From NCBI GenBank assembly GCA_016098155.1, contig JAAAJB010000064.1, positions 1 to 64,000 on the forward strand: 64,000 nucleotides of DNA. The letters are read 5' to 3'. Shown here piece after piece: positions 33,675 through 46,733 of the stretch. Every line of letters starts with the position of its first letter. Within the stretch, counting starts at the first letter, position 1. The notes under the pieces are model-generated. The model saw only the letters and a list, made by a program, of their open reading frames with translations. It ran no database searches and was not told where the DNA came from. Both the position numbers and the translations under genes were made by a program. The stretch comes from Actinomortierella ambigua. Taxonomy: Eukaryota > Mortierellomycota > Mortierellomycetes > Mortierellales > Mortierellaceae.

Positions 33675-36182
33675 ATGTCACGCCCATCCCTCCGCGAGGC
33701 CATTGCTGCTGGACGAAACAGATTGGCACAGGACCAAACAAGGTCAAAGACTGTCCGAGGAGGCAATAACGACGAGTCGTGGGCCTTCCAGTCGTCCGGT
33801 GTTCCTGGTGTGTCGGCGAAGCAATCCAACAAATCGAGCTTTGACTTTGACGACGACTATGGCGTCAACAGCCTTGGCCAGACCCAAAAGTCTATCAAGA
33901 GCCTCATTGCGAATGCCAAGGGCACCGGTAAGAGGAGACGAATATATTTCTTTTCGCACTGCAACCCATCACCCCCCTGTGCGTGTGCCTAAACGTGTGT
34001 TTTATTAACATTGATAATCTCTCTCTCTCCTTTTCTCTCTTTCTAATAGGTATCATGAACTTGTCCAACAGAGGACTGACACGAGTGCCGATGGAGATTT
34101 GGGGAATGTACAACGTCGATCCCAACAAAATTGTCGTCGACTTTAACGACAGCTCGAATGCGTGGTATAACGCTGTCGACCTCACCCGCTTGATTGCGAC
34201 CGACAACCAAATTGACCTCATCGAGGACAATATCCAAGAGTTTGGCGCTCTCACTCATGTCGACGTAAGCACACGCTCTCTCTTATCTGTTTCTTTTCAG
34301 GATAGTCCATGCAATTCCAAGCCATACTCTTGTATCCAACGATACTGACTCTCTCCCTCTCTCTCCTTCGTTCTCTGTAGTTCCGCAACAATGTGCTCAA
34401 GTCGCTGCCTCCGGCCATGGACCAATTGGGATGCCTGGTAGTCCTCAACCTGACCAACAACAAGTTTGAGACGGTGCCACAGGTCATCTTTTCCTTACCA
34501 ACACTGCTCGAGCTCCATCTCTCCGGCAATCAAATCAAGGGAGCGCTGAGTCCGCAGATCGGCAAGCTAGCCAAGTTGGAGGCACTCGACCTGTCCGACA
34601 ATCAGATTCAGGAGATCCCCGAGGAGCTCGGCGAGCTGAAGAGCCTGCGTAAGCTGGTCCTGTCCAAGAACAAACTAACACGCCTGCCGGTCACCATTGT
34701 GAGCAAGATGACCAAGCTGGTGGAGCTGGAGGTCGCAGATAACAAGCTCCAGTTCTTGCTGTGTGACATGACCGAGGGTGGTGCACCCGTCACGTTCCCG
34801 ACCCTGGTTCGCCTGGATGCCAAGAGGAATGCTATCCAGCGTGTGACGAACGTGGCCAACCTGGCCGAGGACAAGAGCTCTGTCCTGGCCTTGCCGGCGG
34901 CAAAGGAGATTCATCTGTCATTCAATGCACTGCAAGACTTGGAGAATCTGCTGTATGCGACCAAGCAGTTGAGCACGCTGGATCTGCGCCACAATCGATT
35001 CACCCAACTTCCCCGGGGCGTGCTCGACATGGACACTTTACGCCGCCTCGACATTGCCAATAATCATCTGGATGATGTTCCGTCGGCACTGGGAAATATG
35101 ACGGATCTGGTGACGTTTGTGTGGGAGGGCAATCCGGTCCGTAATGTGCCCAGATCGACCACGACCACCGAGGCACTGATGAAGCTGCTGCGCCAACGGC
35201 TGGATTCGGAGGAGAATGCACAAGGTAAGGCAGGCACGAGTGTTATCGCCCTTTCACTACCTATGGAATATGCTCGTGTGTGTGTGTTTGTGTTTTGCAA
35301 AAGGTATTTCGGTGAACGATTATTTAACCCGATCTTCTTTCGCCAATAGTGGACTCTACACAAATCGCTGCTCTCGCCATTTCAGAGCAAGGTGGTGCCC
35401 ATTCTTCATCTATTTCGTCCGCTACATCAACGACCCACTCTGCCCAGTATGGTCGTCCCACAACACCGCCCCAACAATCCCATCTCCACGGACGATCTGC
35501 ATCGTCGTCACAAACCTCCAGCCCCCATGCAAGCACGGGCGCTGTCCAAAACCTCAACTTGGCCAAGAAGGCGCTCACCGAGATCACCGAGGAGGACATT
35601 GCAAACAACTGTTCGGACCCGGCCAAAGCGATTCTGGACTCGAATGCGCTGACGACTTTCCCTGTAGCGTTGCATGCCGCGTACGGCACGACGACGTTGA
35701 CATCGATCAGCATCAGCCACAACAAGCTCAAGGAGTTTCCATGGGAGCTAGCGTTCCCGTTCTTGACGTCGCTCGATCTTTCCAACAATTTGCTGGTGAC
35801 GCTGGTGAGCAGCCCGGAGGAGGAAGAGGCGAAGGTGGCCATGGTGGCGCGCAACTACCCAAGCCTGACAGAGCTAGACGTGACGGCGAACCGGCTGCAA
35901 GAGCTTCCGGAGAGCTTGTGCAAGATGTTGCCCAGGCTCCGACGAGTGCGCGCGGCGCGGAACAAGATTCGGGTGATCCATCCGGCAGGGTTGGAAGGGA
36001 TGGAGACGGTGGATTTGTCCGGCAATGAGATTGAGACGCTGCCACCGTTGTTGGGCAATGTCACGTCGCTCAAGATGCTGTTGCTCGACGGGAACCTGTT
36101 CCGTGTGCCGCGCCGCCAGATCTTGGACCAGGGCACAGAGGCTGTGCTGGAGTACCTGCGCGGACGTATTCCTCCTGCTTGA
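33675..36182 (+). CDS. LRRC40: Leucine-rich repeat protein, LRRC40 type
   Basis: Exons 33675-33927, 34050-34264, 34381-35224 and 35350-36182 give 714 residues; all phases agree. The order matches LRRC40: a disordered N-terminus (MSRPSLREAIAAGRNRLAQD), then 'NLSNRGLTRVPMEIW', 'DLTRLIATDNQI', more than a dozen classic LRRs of the L..L.LS.N.L..LP type, a Ser/Thr-rich break around residues 440-500, further LRRs, and the ending FRVPRRQILDQGTEAVLEYL, which is characteristic of this family. LRRs of this kind form a curved protein-binding scaffold; the cellular role of LRRC40 is poorly defined. Introns 2 and 3 have CT-repeat polypyrimidine tracts. The gene converges on TAF11 with 275 bp between stop codons. 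Confidence 0.88.
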
Positions 36183-36457
36183 TAAGCGAGAGGGGAGGGG
36201 AAAAAAAAGACAAGTCATAAAAAAAAAGAGGAAGATTTCAAAAACGAAAAGGCACCTTCAAATCTACCATGTTCGAGCGAAAATAAAATACGATGACCAC
36301 TAAAATAAAAGAAAACAGGAGTTTAGGCCAAACAGCGACTCTTTAGATGCGGTGGGCCTGCTATTGCTTTTCGGCAGGAATTTTTTTTTTTATAAAACTA
36401 TGATACAGTATTGGCGACTCTGAGGTTCGTGGGATGGGAAAAGGGTGAAGGGAGCTC

Positions 36458-37840
36458 TTATCTACAGAACAGGCGGCGCTGGTAACCCCCTGATGCCTTA
36501 ACACCATTGCCTCTACTTGCTTCGTCGGCTTTGTAGCGGCGTTGTGCTTCTCGTAGATGCTCAGGTCGAATCGGTCCAATGTGTCCCCATTCGTCCATTA
36601 CTTCTTTTGCTAAAAAGAGAAAAATAAAAGACAAATGAGATAAGTAAACACCTATTGTTGCATTGGGGTTATTATTTCTTTCATTCTTTCCAAGGATTGT
36701 TGAAACTCTACCTTTTTCGACCATTTCACCGACGTAGACCTTGCAGAAACCAGCGACAACGAAGGCCATTGTCTGGCTGACTTGCTGGTTCAGGATCGTT
36801 GCCACAAGCTTCTTGATGGTTGGACGACTGAGCGTCGACCGACGATAAACCTCGTAACGTTGAAGCTGCTCGGGCGAGAAGCAATCCAGTAGGGCCCTAA
36901 AATCAACGACAAATGCGAGTTGGAAGAAATAACACAACTTTGTCAATACGGATCATTTCAAGGGGAGAGCGGGGAGGGGGGTGTTACAAGTGCGCATTCG
37001 TTTACATCCTTCCAATGAGCACTTTTTTTTCTCCTGCTTTGAGAGAGGGGGGTCATACTTTAGCTCCTCTTTGCTACGTCCGCGCTGGTTAGCCTCCTGA
37101 AGCCACTCAAATTCCGAGTATTCCGGCTCCTCTTCCTGGTCGTCGTCTTCATCTTCTCCCTTGTTCTCGCCTGTAGCCGCCCCACCTTCGCCACCTTCTC
37201 CGCCTTCGCCCACAGACTTCTTAATCTCTGCGTCTGAATCGTTGCCTCCATCGTCAGCCCTTCTGGCGCCATCCATGCCTCCGCCGCCGGCCGCTGAAGA
37301 CGATGTCGCCATGAAGGCAGACGACGAAGAGGTGGACGATCCGATGCCTGATCCTAGAGCAGCTGAACCACCTACGCCACCACCACCACCACCATCTCTC
37401 CTGATATTATCGTCTGGGTTCGGGATAGGGTTGCCGTCCTTGTCCTTCTTCTGTCGCTTCTTGTAAGGGCCCTTGATCATGCCCTTTTGCCCCGAGCCTC
37501 GCCCGGCACCGGCAGTGGGCGCATCGGGGAGTTGGTTTCGCGCGGTGATAGAGTCGAGTATGCGGGGCAGCTTGTGCTTCTTCTTGCCGACAATAGGGAA
37601 GAGAGCCGCGTTTTTGCGCTTGCGCCCTGTGGGCGTCGTGCCTGGTGCACCAGCACCACCAGCAGCACCAGCGGCAGCGCCGGTTGGGGTCGAAGTGGAT
37701 GTCGAAGTCGAGGGTGTCGTGGCTGGCGTCATTGTCCCGGATGCAGAGGGCGTACTAGGGCCGGATGATGAGGTTAATGAAGGCGGTGCGCCGAATCCCC
37801 CTCCTCCTCCCGGCGGTTGGGGTGGAAGTGATGCTGACAT
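36458..37840 (-). CDS. TAF11: TFIID subunit 11 (TAF11), histone-fold protein
   Basis: Three exons read on the minus strand: 37840-37059, 36896-36712, 36609-36458 (372 residues, phases 2 and 1 agree). TAF11 pairs with TAF13 through histone folds inside the general transcription factor TFIID. The C-terminal third carries it: ALLDCFSPEQLQRYEVYRRS, 'LSRPTIKKLVATILNQ', 'VVAGFCKVYVGEMVEKA' across the second splice, then 'VMDEWGHIGPIRPEHLREA', a nearly invariant TAF11 ending. The N-terminal two thirds are Gly/Pro/Ala/Thr-rich with an acidic stretch (EDDDQEEEPEY). The ATG at 37840 (MSASLPPQPPGGGG) is chosen; the longer frame upstream starts only with TTG. Confidence 0.93.
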
Positions 37841-38722
37841 TTTGGTTGAACATGGAAACAAACGAAAAATGAATGCATCAAAAACTTGACAGCAGTCCGG
37901 ATTTTGGCCAATGTCACGTGTGTCTCTTCCATAACAGGATTTCCCTCGTCTGGGCGCGAGCCCCTCCCAGCAAGCCGCCCCATTTTGTGATCGCCAACTG
38001 CTATGTAGTTATTCTGTGAGGCGACTAGGCGTAGAAGCTCAATACCATTGGAGCCCACTCACAGCGACATATTTTCATTCACGTCCTGCGACTGTGTGTG
38101 GTCTATGGAATACCTAAAGCTCCACAGGTGTCCTTCATCACCAGCGCGGCCTCGGATACGCTTTCGCTCCCTCATAGTGGTAATTTCAATAGACTTTTCC
38201 TAGCCAATAGTTCGTTCACAGCGTTTCGCCCGTGTCAGCGGATCTCAGATTCTCTGTCTTCGATGACAATGGTCAGCTTGGCAGCCATATGGACAGCAAC
38301 CCATCTTGAAGTCTTGAATAAGCTCTTGAATGGCAGCGTGAGCTTGGACTGGACGATTCGTTAGCGTGGTCACTGGTCTTATAAATTCGGCGTGGGATAT
38401 CTGAGCGACCGCGTCTTTTGTGCCTCGCCCAGCCCTCTGCAAAGTCCAAGTCGGGAAAGAGCGCGCACACGCCTTCGACTGACCCAGTCAGTCAATTGAT
38501 CGCCATATCCTTGTCATGTCAAAACGAAAGCCGGTCCTTGTTCTTGGAGCTCCTGCGACATCCTTGTGTCTCTTCTGCCAGTATGCATGTGGGCATGTCA
38601 TCAACCATGTGACGTTGACAAAACTACTAGAGGCACTGCCACCTCTCCTTAAAAGTCATTCCTCCCTCATTGAGTGAACTCCATCTCCATTTCCCCATTC
38701 CTCACCTCCCTCTCGCAGCTCC
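37841..38722. other. Divergent intergenic region, TAF11 to kinase array
   Basis: No intact gene. On the minus strand 38245-38470 has coding-like but broken frames I do not recognise, possibly an element relic. The right end holds the conserved kinase promoter block. Confidence 0.45.
38606..38624 (+). promoter_or_regulatory. Conserved kinase-Sel1 upstream block, copy 3
   Basis: CATGTGACGTTGACAAAAC, followed by GCACTGCCAC at 38633-38642, about 100 bp before the ATG at 38723. Confidence 0.5.
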
Positions 38723-41700
38723 ATGACTACAGGTGACACTCAAGCCCCACCAAGGGTATGGAGAACACCAAAAGCCAACACGGGTGTCGTATGCGCACAA
38801 TCATGTGAATATTGATACTTACTACCACCCTCCCCCCTTGTTAGGCTCCACTCCAGCATTCTCTTCTGGTGCTAGGAAAACTGCTGGGATCAGGTGGCTA
38901 TGGCTCAGTCTACAAGGCTCATTGGGGAAACCAGCCGTGTGCTGTCAAGACATTCTTCCTCACCCAGTCCGAGCTTGCTCAGCAGTCCATCCAGACCGAG
39001 ATCTCGTTCCACCAAAAGCTTCGCCATCGCCACATCATCCAGTTCTACCGAACACACGAAGAATACGGTTGCACCTACCTCCTTATGGAGCTTGCCGAGA
39101 ATGGAAGCCTCCAACATGCCATTCTCAACAACCATCTCGCCATAGATGACTGGACGACCAAGAGACGGCTCACAAGTGAGATTGCTCAAGGTCTAGCCTT
39201 CATCCATCAAGAAGGGATCCTGCATCGCGACCTCAAGAGTGCCAATGTGCTCCTCACCAAGCACTTGGAGGTCAAGCTCGCGGACTTTGGATTGGCGCAG
39301 ATCAAGTCGATGACTCTCGCATCTGTAAGAGGCAGCAGCCAGTCAAGAGCAAGTCTATTGGGGACACTTCGATGGATTGCTCCTGAGCTCCTATTCGCTA
39401 AAAAGCCAAAGTACACGGCCAAGTCGGATGTGTATGCACTTGGCGTGGTGATGTGGGAGATGGCGGCCAACTGTGTACGACCGTTCAAGGACCAGGACAA
39501 CGATGCCTGTGTTGCTCTTGCTGTCAGCCAAGGTGAGCGCGAGGCCTTTCCAGAGGACACTCCAGTAGACTATCGTTTGTGGGCCGAGCGATGCTGGGAC
39601 CAGGATCCCATTGATCGTCCAGACGCAAGCGAGGTAGTTCAGATCCATGCCGATTCAACCAAGGAGAGCACCGATAATAATGATCATGACAACAATGTTG
39701 AGCTCAGTTTCGACCAGTCCGATTTGCCGGGTAGCCACCTGGGAGCGTATAGCGACAATCAAGGAGCTTCGCAACCGAACCCCACTCACCACGAGAGAGC
39801 CGACTATCATGTTGGTCGATTGCCATCGACCAATGATGGCACGGTGGCACATATGTGCATGGCGGCGAAGCGGGGAAGCGTCGAGGCACAGTTGTTCCTC
39901 GGATGGATCTACGATCATGGCCACGGAGTCGACAAGAGTGACAAGGACGCCTTCTGGTGGTATCGTCTGGCGGCTTCTCAAGGACCTGTGGTGGCCCAGC
40001 TCCGCGTTGCCGAGATGTACTACAAAGGCCAAGGTGTCGATGCTAGCGTTGAGAGGGCTGCGTCATGGTATCTGCGAGCGGCGGATGGAGGTAGTGCAGT
40101 GGCTCAATATGAGATTGGCAACATGTATATGCATGGTCGTGGTGTCAAGCAGGAAGGCGTGGAGGCATCAAAGTGGTACCACATCGCCGCTGACCAAGGG
40201 CAAAGCGACGCACAATACGAGCTATGGCGAATGTATTCTCTCGGTCGATACGTGAAGTACAGCGATGAGGAGGCATTCAAGTGGCTCACAGTGGCTGCAA
40301 ATCAAGGGAATATGAGAGCACAATATGACCTCGGAATGATGTTCTGGAGTGGACAAGGGGTGGTGAAGAACGATACGGATGCGCTCAAGTGGCTCACTCT
40401 GGCAGGAGAACAAGGCCATCTTGGTTCTCAATCGCACCTTGGTTTCGTATACGATGAAGGACAAGGTGTGGAGCAAAGCGAAGCCGAGGCAGTCAGGTGG
40501 CTCACTCTGGCGGCAGAACAAGGCGATACTTCCTCCCAAGCTCGTCTTGGGTCAATATACGATAAAGGACGAGAGGTGGAGCAGAACTCCGCCTTGGCAG
40601 TCAAGTGGTTCACTAAGGCAGCAGAGCGAGGGAGCCCGAACGCACAATTCGAGCTTGGCGTTATGTTCAAGGAGGGACGAGGTGTCAAGCAGAGCAACGA
40701 CGAGGCGTTCAAGTGGCTCAACATGGCGGCAGGACAGGGTCATGCCGTTTCGGAAGACTACCTAGGTTGGATGTACCAGAATGGAGAAGGTGTTGAGCAG
40801 AGCTTCTCGAATGCAGTGATATGGTACACAAAGGCCACTGAGCATGGACAATGTGCAGCACAATACAGCCTTGGACTAATGTTCCAGCGGGGGTTTGGAG
40901 TCGACCAGAGCGACATCGAGGCAGCCAGTCGGTTCACTAAAGCAGCAGAGGCGGGGATTCAGGCAGCGCAATTCGAACTTGCCTGGATGTACGAAGAGGG
41001 ACGAGGGGTTGAACAGAGCCATGCCGAGGCGGTCAGGTGGTATGCCAAGGCGTCTGAGCAAGGGATTCTGCCAGAGCAGTCCATAAGCGGATGGATGGGA
41101 GAAAAAAGTCGAGGAATCCAACTGAGTGATATCGAGATTGTTAGGTGGTTCATGAAGGCAGCAGAATATGACATCAAAGGAGTGCATCTCAACCTTGGAC
41201 GTATGCATGAGGAAGGGCGAGGAGTTCAACAGAACTATACCAAGGCGGTCGAGTGGTTCACCAAAGCAGCAGACGCCGGCACTCAGGAGGCACAATTCAG
41301 ACTTGGCTGCATGTTCCAGGATGGACGAGGAGTTGAGCAGAGTGATGATGAGGCATTCAAGTGGTTCACCAAGGCAGCGGACCAAGGGATGGGGCGATAT
41401 CCAAAGGTTTTGAACCCCACCCCCAAGATTGTCCAGTGGTACACCAAGGCGGCCGAGCAAGGGGTCTTGGCAGCGCAACTCTACCTTGGTTTCATTCATA
41501 TTAATGGTAAAGGAGTTGAACGAAGCTACCTAGACGCGGTTAGGTGGTTCATCAAAGCAGCCGATCAAGGAGATGCCGAAGCAGAAAACATGATTGGATG
41601 GCTGTACGATTTGGGCAAGGGAGTTGAGCAGAGCGACCGCTTGGCATTCCTGTGGTATAATCGGAGCGCTGCCAATCATAACCCACGTGCGCTATTCAGG

Positions 41701-42063
41701 CTCGGCTCGATGTATGAGCTTGGTCTCGAGGTGGATCCTGATGGCGATGAGGCCCTTCGTTTGTTCCGGATGGCAGCTGGGAAGGGGTTGCTAAATGCAC
41801 GCTTTCACGTCAATTGGCTGACTAGCGCTTGCTATCACAACCGACGAACAAGGACCGATCTCTCAGATGTCGTCTTGTTGTACCAACAAGGAGCAGACCA
41901 AGGATATGTAGCGGCGCAGTACAACCTTGGTCTGATGTATGAGAAGGGCCTCGGTGTGGCACAGAATGGGAAGGAAGCAATTGTTTGGTACCGCAAGGCT
42001 GCTGGTCAGGGTCATGCGGATGCGGATGCCCGATTTGAGTTCCTTCAAAAACATGAGGAATAA
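38723..42063 (+). CDS. Protein kinase with C-terminal Sel1 repeats
   Basis: Exon 1 38723-38755 (MTTGDTQAPPR), intron 38756-38844, exon 2 38845-42063; 1083 residues. The kinase is complete: GSGGYG loop (26-31), Lys46, Glu63, HRDLKSANVLL with Asp140, DFGLAQ (158-163), GTLRWIAPELL. The linker (about 270-325) is Asp/Asn/Ser-rich. About 20 Sel1 repeats follow; the first (AQLFLGWIYDHGHGVDKSDK) is almost identical in every copy, later ones diverge, and one near 41090-41130 has lost its consensus. It is the shortest complete copy because it has fewer repeats. First of three tandem copies on this strand. The AATAAA hexamer overlaps the stop codon (GAATAAAAG), suggesting a very short 3' UTR if used for polyadenylation. 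Confidence 0.93.
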
Positions 42064-42384
42064 AAGCAAATCATCTCACATATTACGGACTTGCGGAACG
42101 CCCATAGAGCCATTGGACCAGTAAGCAAACATCTATCACGCTTCTGTTCAGAGTTCATTCCGTCGTGCAATTTAGTTTTTGCAGAGTACCATCGTATTCA
42201 TAATCCTCATAATCACTCTGATGTCGCACGCTCCAATACGTTTGTTTTTATGACATTTCGGAGGGTGCAATAATTTTACTACAAGAAGGTATTAATATCG
42301 CCGACAAGTTCAGAAGGGGGTTCATGGAGTGGGATCATTGCTGTTGCCTAAGTAAACCCATAGTTGCCACTATGGTGAAATATG

Positions 42385-42530
42385 CAATACACTCAGATTG
42401 ATCGGCAATGGCCGAACTTTGGATGTCAACAGCAGAAGGATGGATGTGGTCATCTTGCAGACCTGCTAGTGGCTATCACTGAGCCATCGGGGTCTACATT
42501 ATAGAAGGTCCACCTCTACTCAAACCCAGT
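42385..42530 (+). repeat. Remnant of Crinkler-like tail upstream of a kinase gene
   Basis: On the plus strand the stretch coding 'MDVVILQT' and its neighbours parallels the minus-strand stretch at 560-700 ('LDVVISQT'), with comparable spacing to the next kinase start. It is broken by stops. Confidence 0.45.
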
Positions 42531-42797
42531 CCAAAATTCGTTGTGCAAAACACGATGAAATATGGACTGGAAGCTCGGGATAGCGTCTGGAGGGACTGGC
42601 GAAAAAGGAAATTCGGTCCAACGCACAGTGCCCTGCTGCCCTGGTGGACTGGAGAGAGGCTAGGTGGCCCGTTAGTAAAGAGACTAGTCAAACTCTGTAT
42701 CAGAAATCATGTGACTTGCATCGATCCATACATGCTGGATGGAGAAATCTATCATCTATGGACAAGCCAATGTACAAGCCATGCCTGTATGAATCTT

Positions 42798-42816
42798 ATG
42801 TGACGTTACCCAAAAC
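42798..42816 (+). promoter_or_regulatory. Conserved kinase-Sel1 upstream block, copy 4
   Basis: ATGTGACGTTACCCAAAAC with GCACTGCCAC at 42824-42833, about 90 bp before the ATG at 42904. Confidence 0.5.
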
Positions 42817-42903
42817 ACAAGTCGCACTGCCACACGATCCCAAAATCATCTCATTGAGAACACCATCTCCTTTCTTCATTCTCTCCACCCTCCTCGCGGC
42901 TCA

Positions 42904-45900
42904 ATGAATCCAGGTGACTCTCAAATCCCACTAACGGTAACACCAAAGCCGCTAGAAGTGTCGTCTATGTGCACACGTGCGAATATTGATACTCACCTAT
43001 CCTCCCCTCTTTTTTTTCTGTTGCTTTTTAGGCCCCACTGCAACATTCTCTTCTCGTCCTAGGGAAAGAGCTAGGAAAAGGCGCCTATGGCTCGGTTTAC
43101 GAGGCTCATTGGGGAAACCTGCCTTGTGCTGTCAAGAAACCCTCAAACCAGTCCGAGCTTGTACAACAGAACATGCTGAGCGAGATCTCGCTCCTCCAGA
43201 AGCTTCGCCATCGCCACATCATCCAGTTCTACCGAACACACGAAGAGCACGGCTGCACCTACCTCCTCATGGAGTTCGCCGAGAATGGGAGCCTTCAACA
43301 CGCCATTCGCAACAAACATCACGGCCTTGATGACTGGGCGACCAAGAGACGGATCGCGAGTGAGATTGCTCAGGGTCTGGCCTACATCCATCAAGAAAGG
43401 TTCCTCCATCGCGACCTCAAGAGTGCCAATGTGCTCCTCACCAAGCACATGGATGTCAAGCTGGCGGACTTTGGACAGGCCCAGATCATGTCGATGACAC
43501 TCTCATCTGTTAGCCGTGGTCAGTCGAAGGCTGGAAGTGCAGGGACACTCCGATGGTTGGCCCCTGAGCTACTACTCGCCAAGAACCGAGAGTACACGAC
43601 CAAGTCGGATGTGTATGCACTCGGGGTTGTGATGTGGGAGATGGCGGCCAACTGTACACGACCCTTCGAAGACAAGGACGACCTTGTTTTTATTGATATG
43701 ACTGCCAATCAAGGTGAGCGTGAGACCTTCCCAGAGGACACTCCAGCTGACTTTCGTTCTTTAGCAGAGCGATGCTGGCACCAAGATCCTGATCATCGTC
43801 CATACGCAAGGGAGGTAGTCCAGATCCATGTCGAACCAACCAAGGAAAACACTGACGATGAGGAAGATAGTTACATTGGTATAAGTTTCGACCAGTCAGA
43901 TGATCGACAGGGGACGCACGGCGACCATCAAGGCCAATCGGAGGCGAAGGCCATTCACCACAAGAACGCCGGTCAGCACATTGCTCGATTGCCATCGACG
44001 GACGATGATGTGGTGGCACATATGTGCACGATGGCGAAGCAAGGAAGTGTCGAGGCACAGTTGTTCCTCGGATGGATCTACGATCATGGCCACGGAGTCG
44101 ACAAGAGCGACAAGGACGCCTTCTGGTGGTATCGGCTGGCGGCATCGCATGGAACGATGGCAGCACAGCTACGTGTTGCCGAGATGTACCACAAAGGCCA
44201 AGGCGTCGATGCTAGCGATGAGAGGGCTGCGAAGTGGTATTTGATAGCAGCGAAAGGAGGCATAGCATCTGCTCAATATTGGGTTGGCTTCATGTATGAG
44301 TATGGTCATGGTATCAAGGATGATGAAGAGGAGGCATCAAGATGGTACCACAGCGCCGCTGGTCAAGGGCATAGTGATGCACAGTACAGGCTATGTCAAT
44401 GGTACTCTCTTGGTCGATGGGTGGACCAAAGCGATGAGGAAGCGCTCAAGTGGCTCACAATGGCTGCACAACAAGGGAGTAGTGAAGCACAATACGATCT
44501 CGGAAAGATGTACTGGAGTGGACGCGAGGTTGTGAAGAACAATACCGAGGCGGTGAAGTGGCTCACAATGGCTGCACAACAAGGGAGTAGTAAAGCACAA
44601 TACGATCTCGGAATGATGTACTGGAGTGGACAAGGGGTTGGGAAGAACAATACCGAGGCGGTCAAGTGGCTCACTCTTGCGGCGGAACAGGGCGATATCC
44701 CTTCACAAATCCATCTTGGTTCAGTGTACGATAAAGGACAGGGGGTGGAAAAGAGCGCAACCGACGCGGTCAAATGGTTCACCAAGGCGGCGGAGCAAGG
44801 GAGCCCGATCGCGCGATTGGAGCTTGGCATTATGTTAAAGGAAGGCCGCGGTATTGGACAGAGTGACGATGAGGCAGTCAAGTGGCTTACAAAGTCGACA
44901 AAACACGGGCTTCGAGAGCTGAACCCAGATACAATTCAATGGCTCACCAGGGCTGCAGAACAAGGATTTGTGGCTGCTCAATTCCGCCTTGGCGAGATGT
45001 ATGAGTATGGGAACGGTGTTGAGAAGAGCGAGATTGAGGCATTCAAGTGGTACACCAAGGCAGCAGAGCAAGGTCTTGGCCTTGCACAAGACCGGCTTGG
45101 CCAGATGTACGATCGTGGGCAAGGTGTTGAGCAGAACACAACCGAGGCAGTCAGATTGTACGTCGAGGCAGCCAAGCAAGGGATCCCAGAAGCACAAGGC
45201 GTCCTCGGCTATATGTACAGAGAAGGTCGATGGGTTGAGCAGAGCTACGTTGAGGCATTCAAGTGGTTCAGCATGGCGGCAGAACAGGGCCATACCGATT
45301 CGCAAGACTACCTAGGCTGGATGTACCAGAATGGAGAAGGTGTTGAGCAGAGCGCCTCGAATGCAGTGAAGTGGTACACGGAGGCCGCCAACCAATGGCA
45401 TGGTGCAGCACAGTACAGCCTTGGACTGATGTTCCAGCAAGGGCACGGAGACGATCAGGGCGATATCGGTGCATTCGAGTGGTTCATTGCAGCGGCAGAC
45501 GCTGGTATTCAGGCAGCACAATTCGAACTTGGCTGGATGTATGAAGAAGGACGAGGAGTTGAGCAGAGTCATGAGGAGGCGGTCATGTGGTACACCGAGG
45601 CGTCTAGGCAAGGGATATTGCCAGTGCAGTCCAACCCTAGATGGGATAGTAGGCGTAGTCGACGAGTCCAGCAGAGCGACATGGGGATGTTCAGGTGGTT
45701 CACAAAGGCAGCAACACTTGGCATTCATGAAGCGCAGTTCAACCTTGGATGTATATATGAAGAAGGGCGAGGAGTTGACCGGAGCTATAATGAGGCGGTC
45801 AAATGGTTCACCAAGGCAGCAGAGCTTGGTAATCAGGAAGCACAATTCAGCCTTGGCTGTATATTCCAGGAAGGACAAAGAGCTGAGCAGAGCGACGATG

Positions 45901-46733
45901 AGGCAGTTAAGTGGTTCGCTTTGGCGGCAGACCAAGGAATTTCGTACGATGAACGAATTCATGGGCTGAACCCCACGACTGTCCAGTGGTTCACTAAGGC
46001 GGCTGAGCGAGGGATCATGGTAGCTCAATTTCACCTTGGCTGGATGTACGAGAATGGAAAGGGTGTTCCTCAGAGAAACACAGATGCGATCAAGTGGTAC
46101 ACTGCGGCGGCTGAGCAAGGTCATGCCAAGGCTCAAACACGTCTTGGTTGGATGCTTGTGTATGGTCGAGGGATCGAACAGGACTGCATTGAAGCACTCA
46201 AGTGGTTCAACAAAGCAGCTGAGCAAGAGTATGGCGTGGCACAAGCCAGTATTGGATGGCTGTACGATTTAGGCAAGTGGGTTGAACAGAGCGATCGCTT
46301 GGCATTCAAGTGGTATATTCGAGGCGCTTCACAGCAGAACCCGCATGCCCTATTCAGGCTCGGATCGATGTATGAACTTGGTCTCTCAGAGAGACCTGAT
46401 GGCGATGAGGCCCTTCGTTTGTTTAGGATGGCGGATGACAGGTGGTGGAAAAATGGATACTGTGTGCCAAATGCAGAATTTCACATCAAATGGCTGACTA
46501 GCCCTGAGTATCTTGGCAGACAGGTAAGCACTTCTCTCGAGGATGTCGTCTTGTTGTACCAACAAGGGGCAGACCAAGGATATGTAGCGGCGCAGTACAA
46601 CCTTGGTCTTATGTATGAGAAGGGCCGTGGTGTGGCGAAGAATGTGGAGGAGGCAATTGCATGGTACCGCAAGGCTGCTGATCAGGGCCATACAGATGCG
46701 AAGGATCGATTCATGGACCTTCAAAGGCATTAG
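42904..46733 (+). CDS. Protein kinase with C-terminal Sel1 repeats, divergent ATP loop
   Basis: Exon 1 42904-42936 (MNPGDSQIPLT), intron 42937-43031, exon 2 43032-46733; 1244 residues. The ATP loop is GKGAYG rather than GSGGYG and the segment after the ATP-binding lysine (AVKKPSNQS) is one residue shorter than in the sisters; Lys46, catalytic Asp139 (HRDLKS), DFGQAQ and GTLRWLAPE are intact. A purely ATG-based call would begin at 43173, inside the kinase, and lose the whole ATP loop; exon 1 and the intron restore it. Roughly 25 Sel1 repeats follow, including an almost exact 36-codon duplication. Compared with the other copies, where the last codons are His-Lys/Glu-Glu-stop, this one ends at TAG directly after His, two residues early, by a single codon change. 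Confidence 0.92.
44448..44663 (+). repeat. Recent tandem duplication of one Sel1 repeat (2 x 108 bp)
   Basis: Units 44448-44555 and 44556-44663 each start AAGTGGCTCACAATGGCTGC and differ at few positions. The 108-bp period equals 36 codons, one Sel1 repeat, so the frame is preserved. Confidence 0.9.

Larger units (their letters stand above)
42064..42903. other. Spacer between kinase copies: duplicated flanks
   Basis: The region contains the family 3' flank (about 42076-42206, with CGGACTTGCGGAACGCCC), a Crinkler-tail remnant (about 42385-42530) and the promoter block. The 86-codon open frame at 42543-42803 shows no domain and is not called. Confidence 0.5.

Noticed and set aside
38245..38470. 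Overlapping minus-strand frames upstream of the kinase array
   Set aside because: Partly coding-like but interrupted and not recognised. Too weak to call as a gene or a named element.
44448..44663. Regular ~108-bp repeats in the kinase genes, superficially array-like
   Set aside because: They are protein-coding Sel1 repeats in frame, not CRISPR spacers and repeats.
43173..46733. Kinase copy starting at 43173 without an ATP loop
   Set aside because: The missing loop is present just upstream in frame from 43032 and joins the 33-nt first exon; the truncation is an artefact of using the first ATG.
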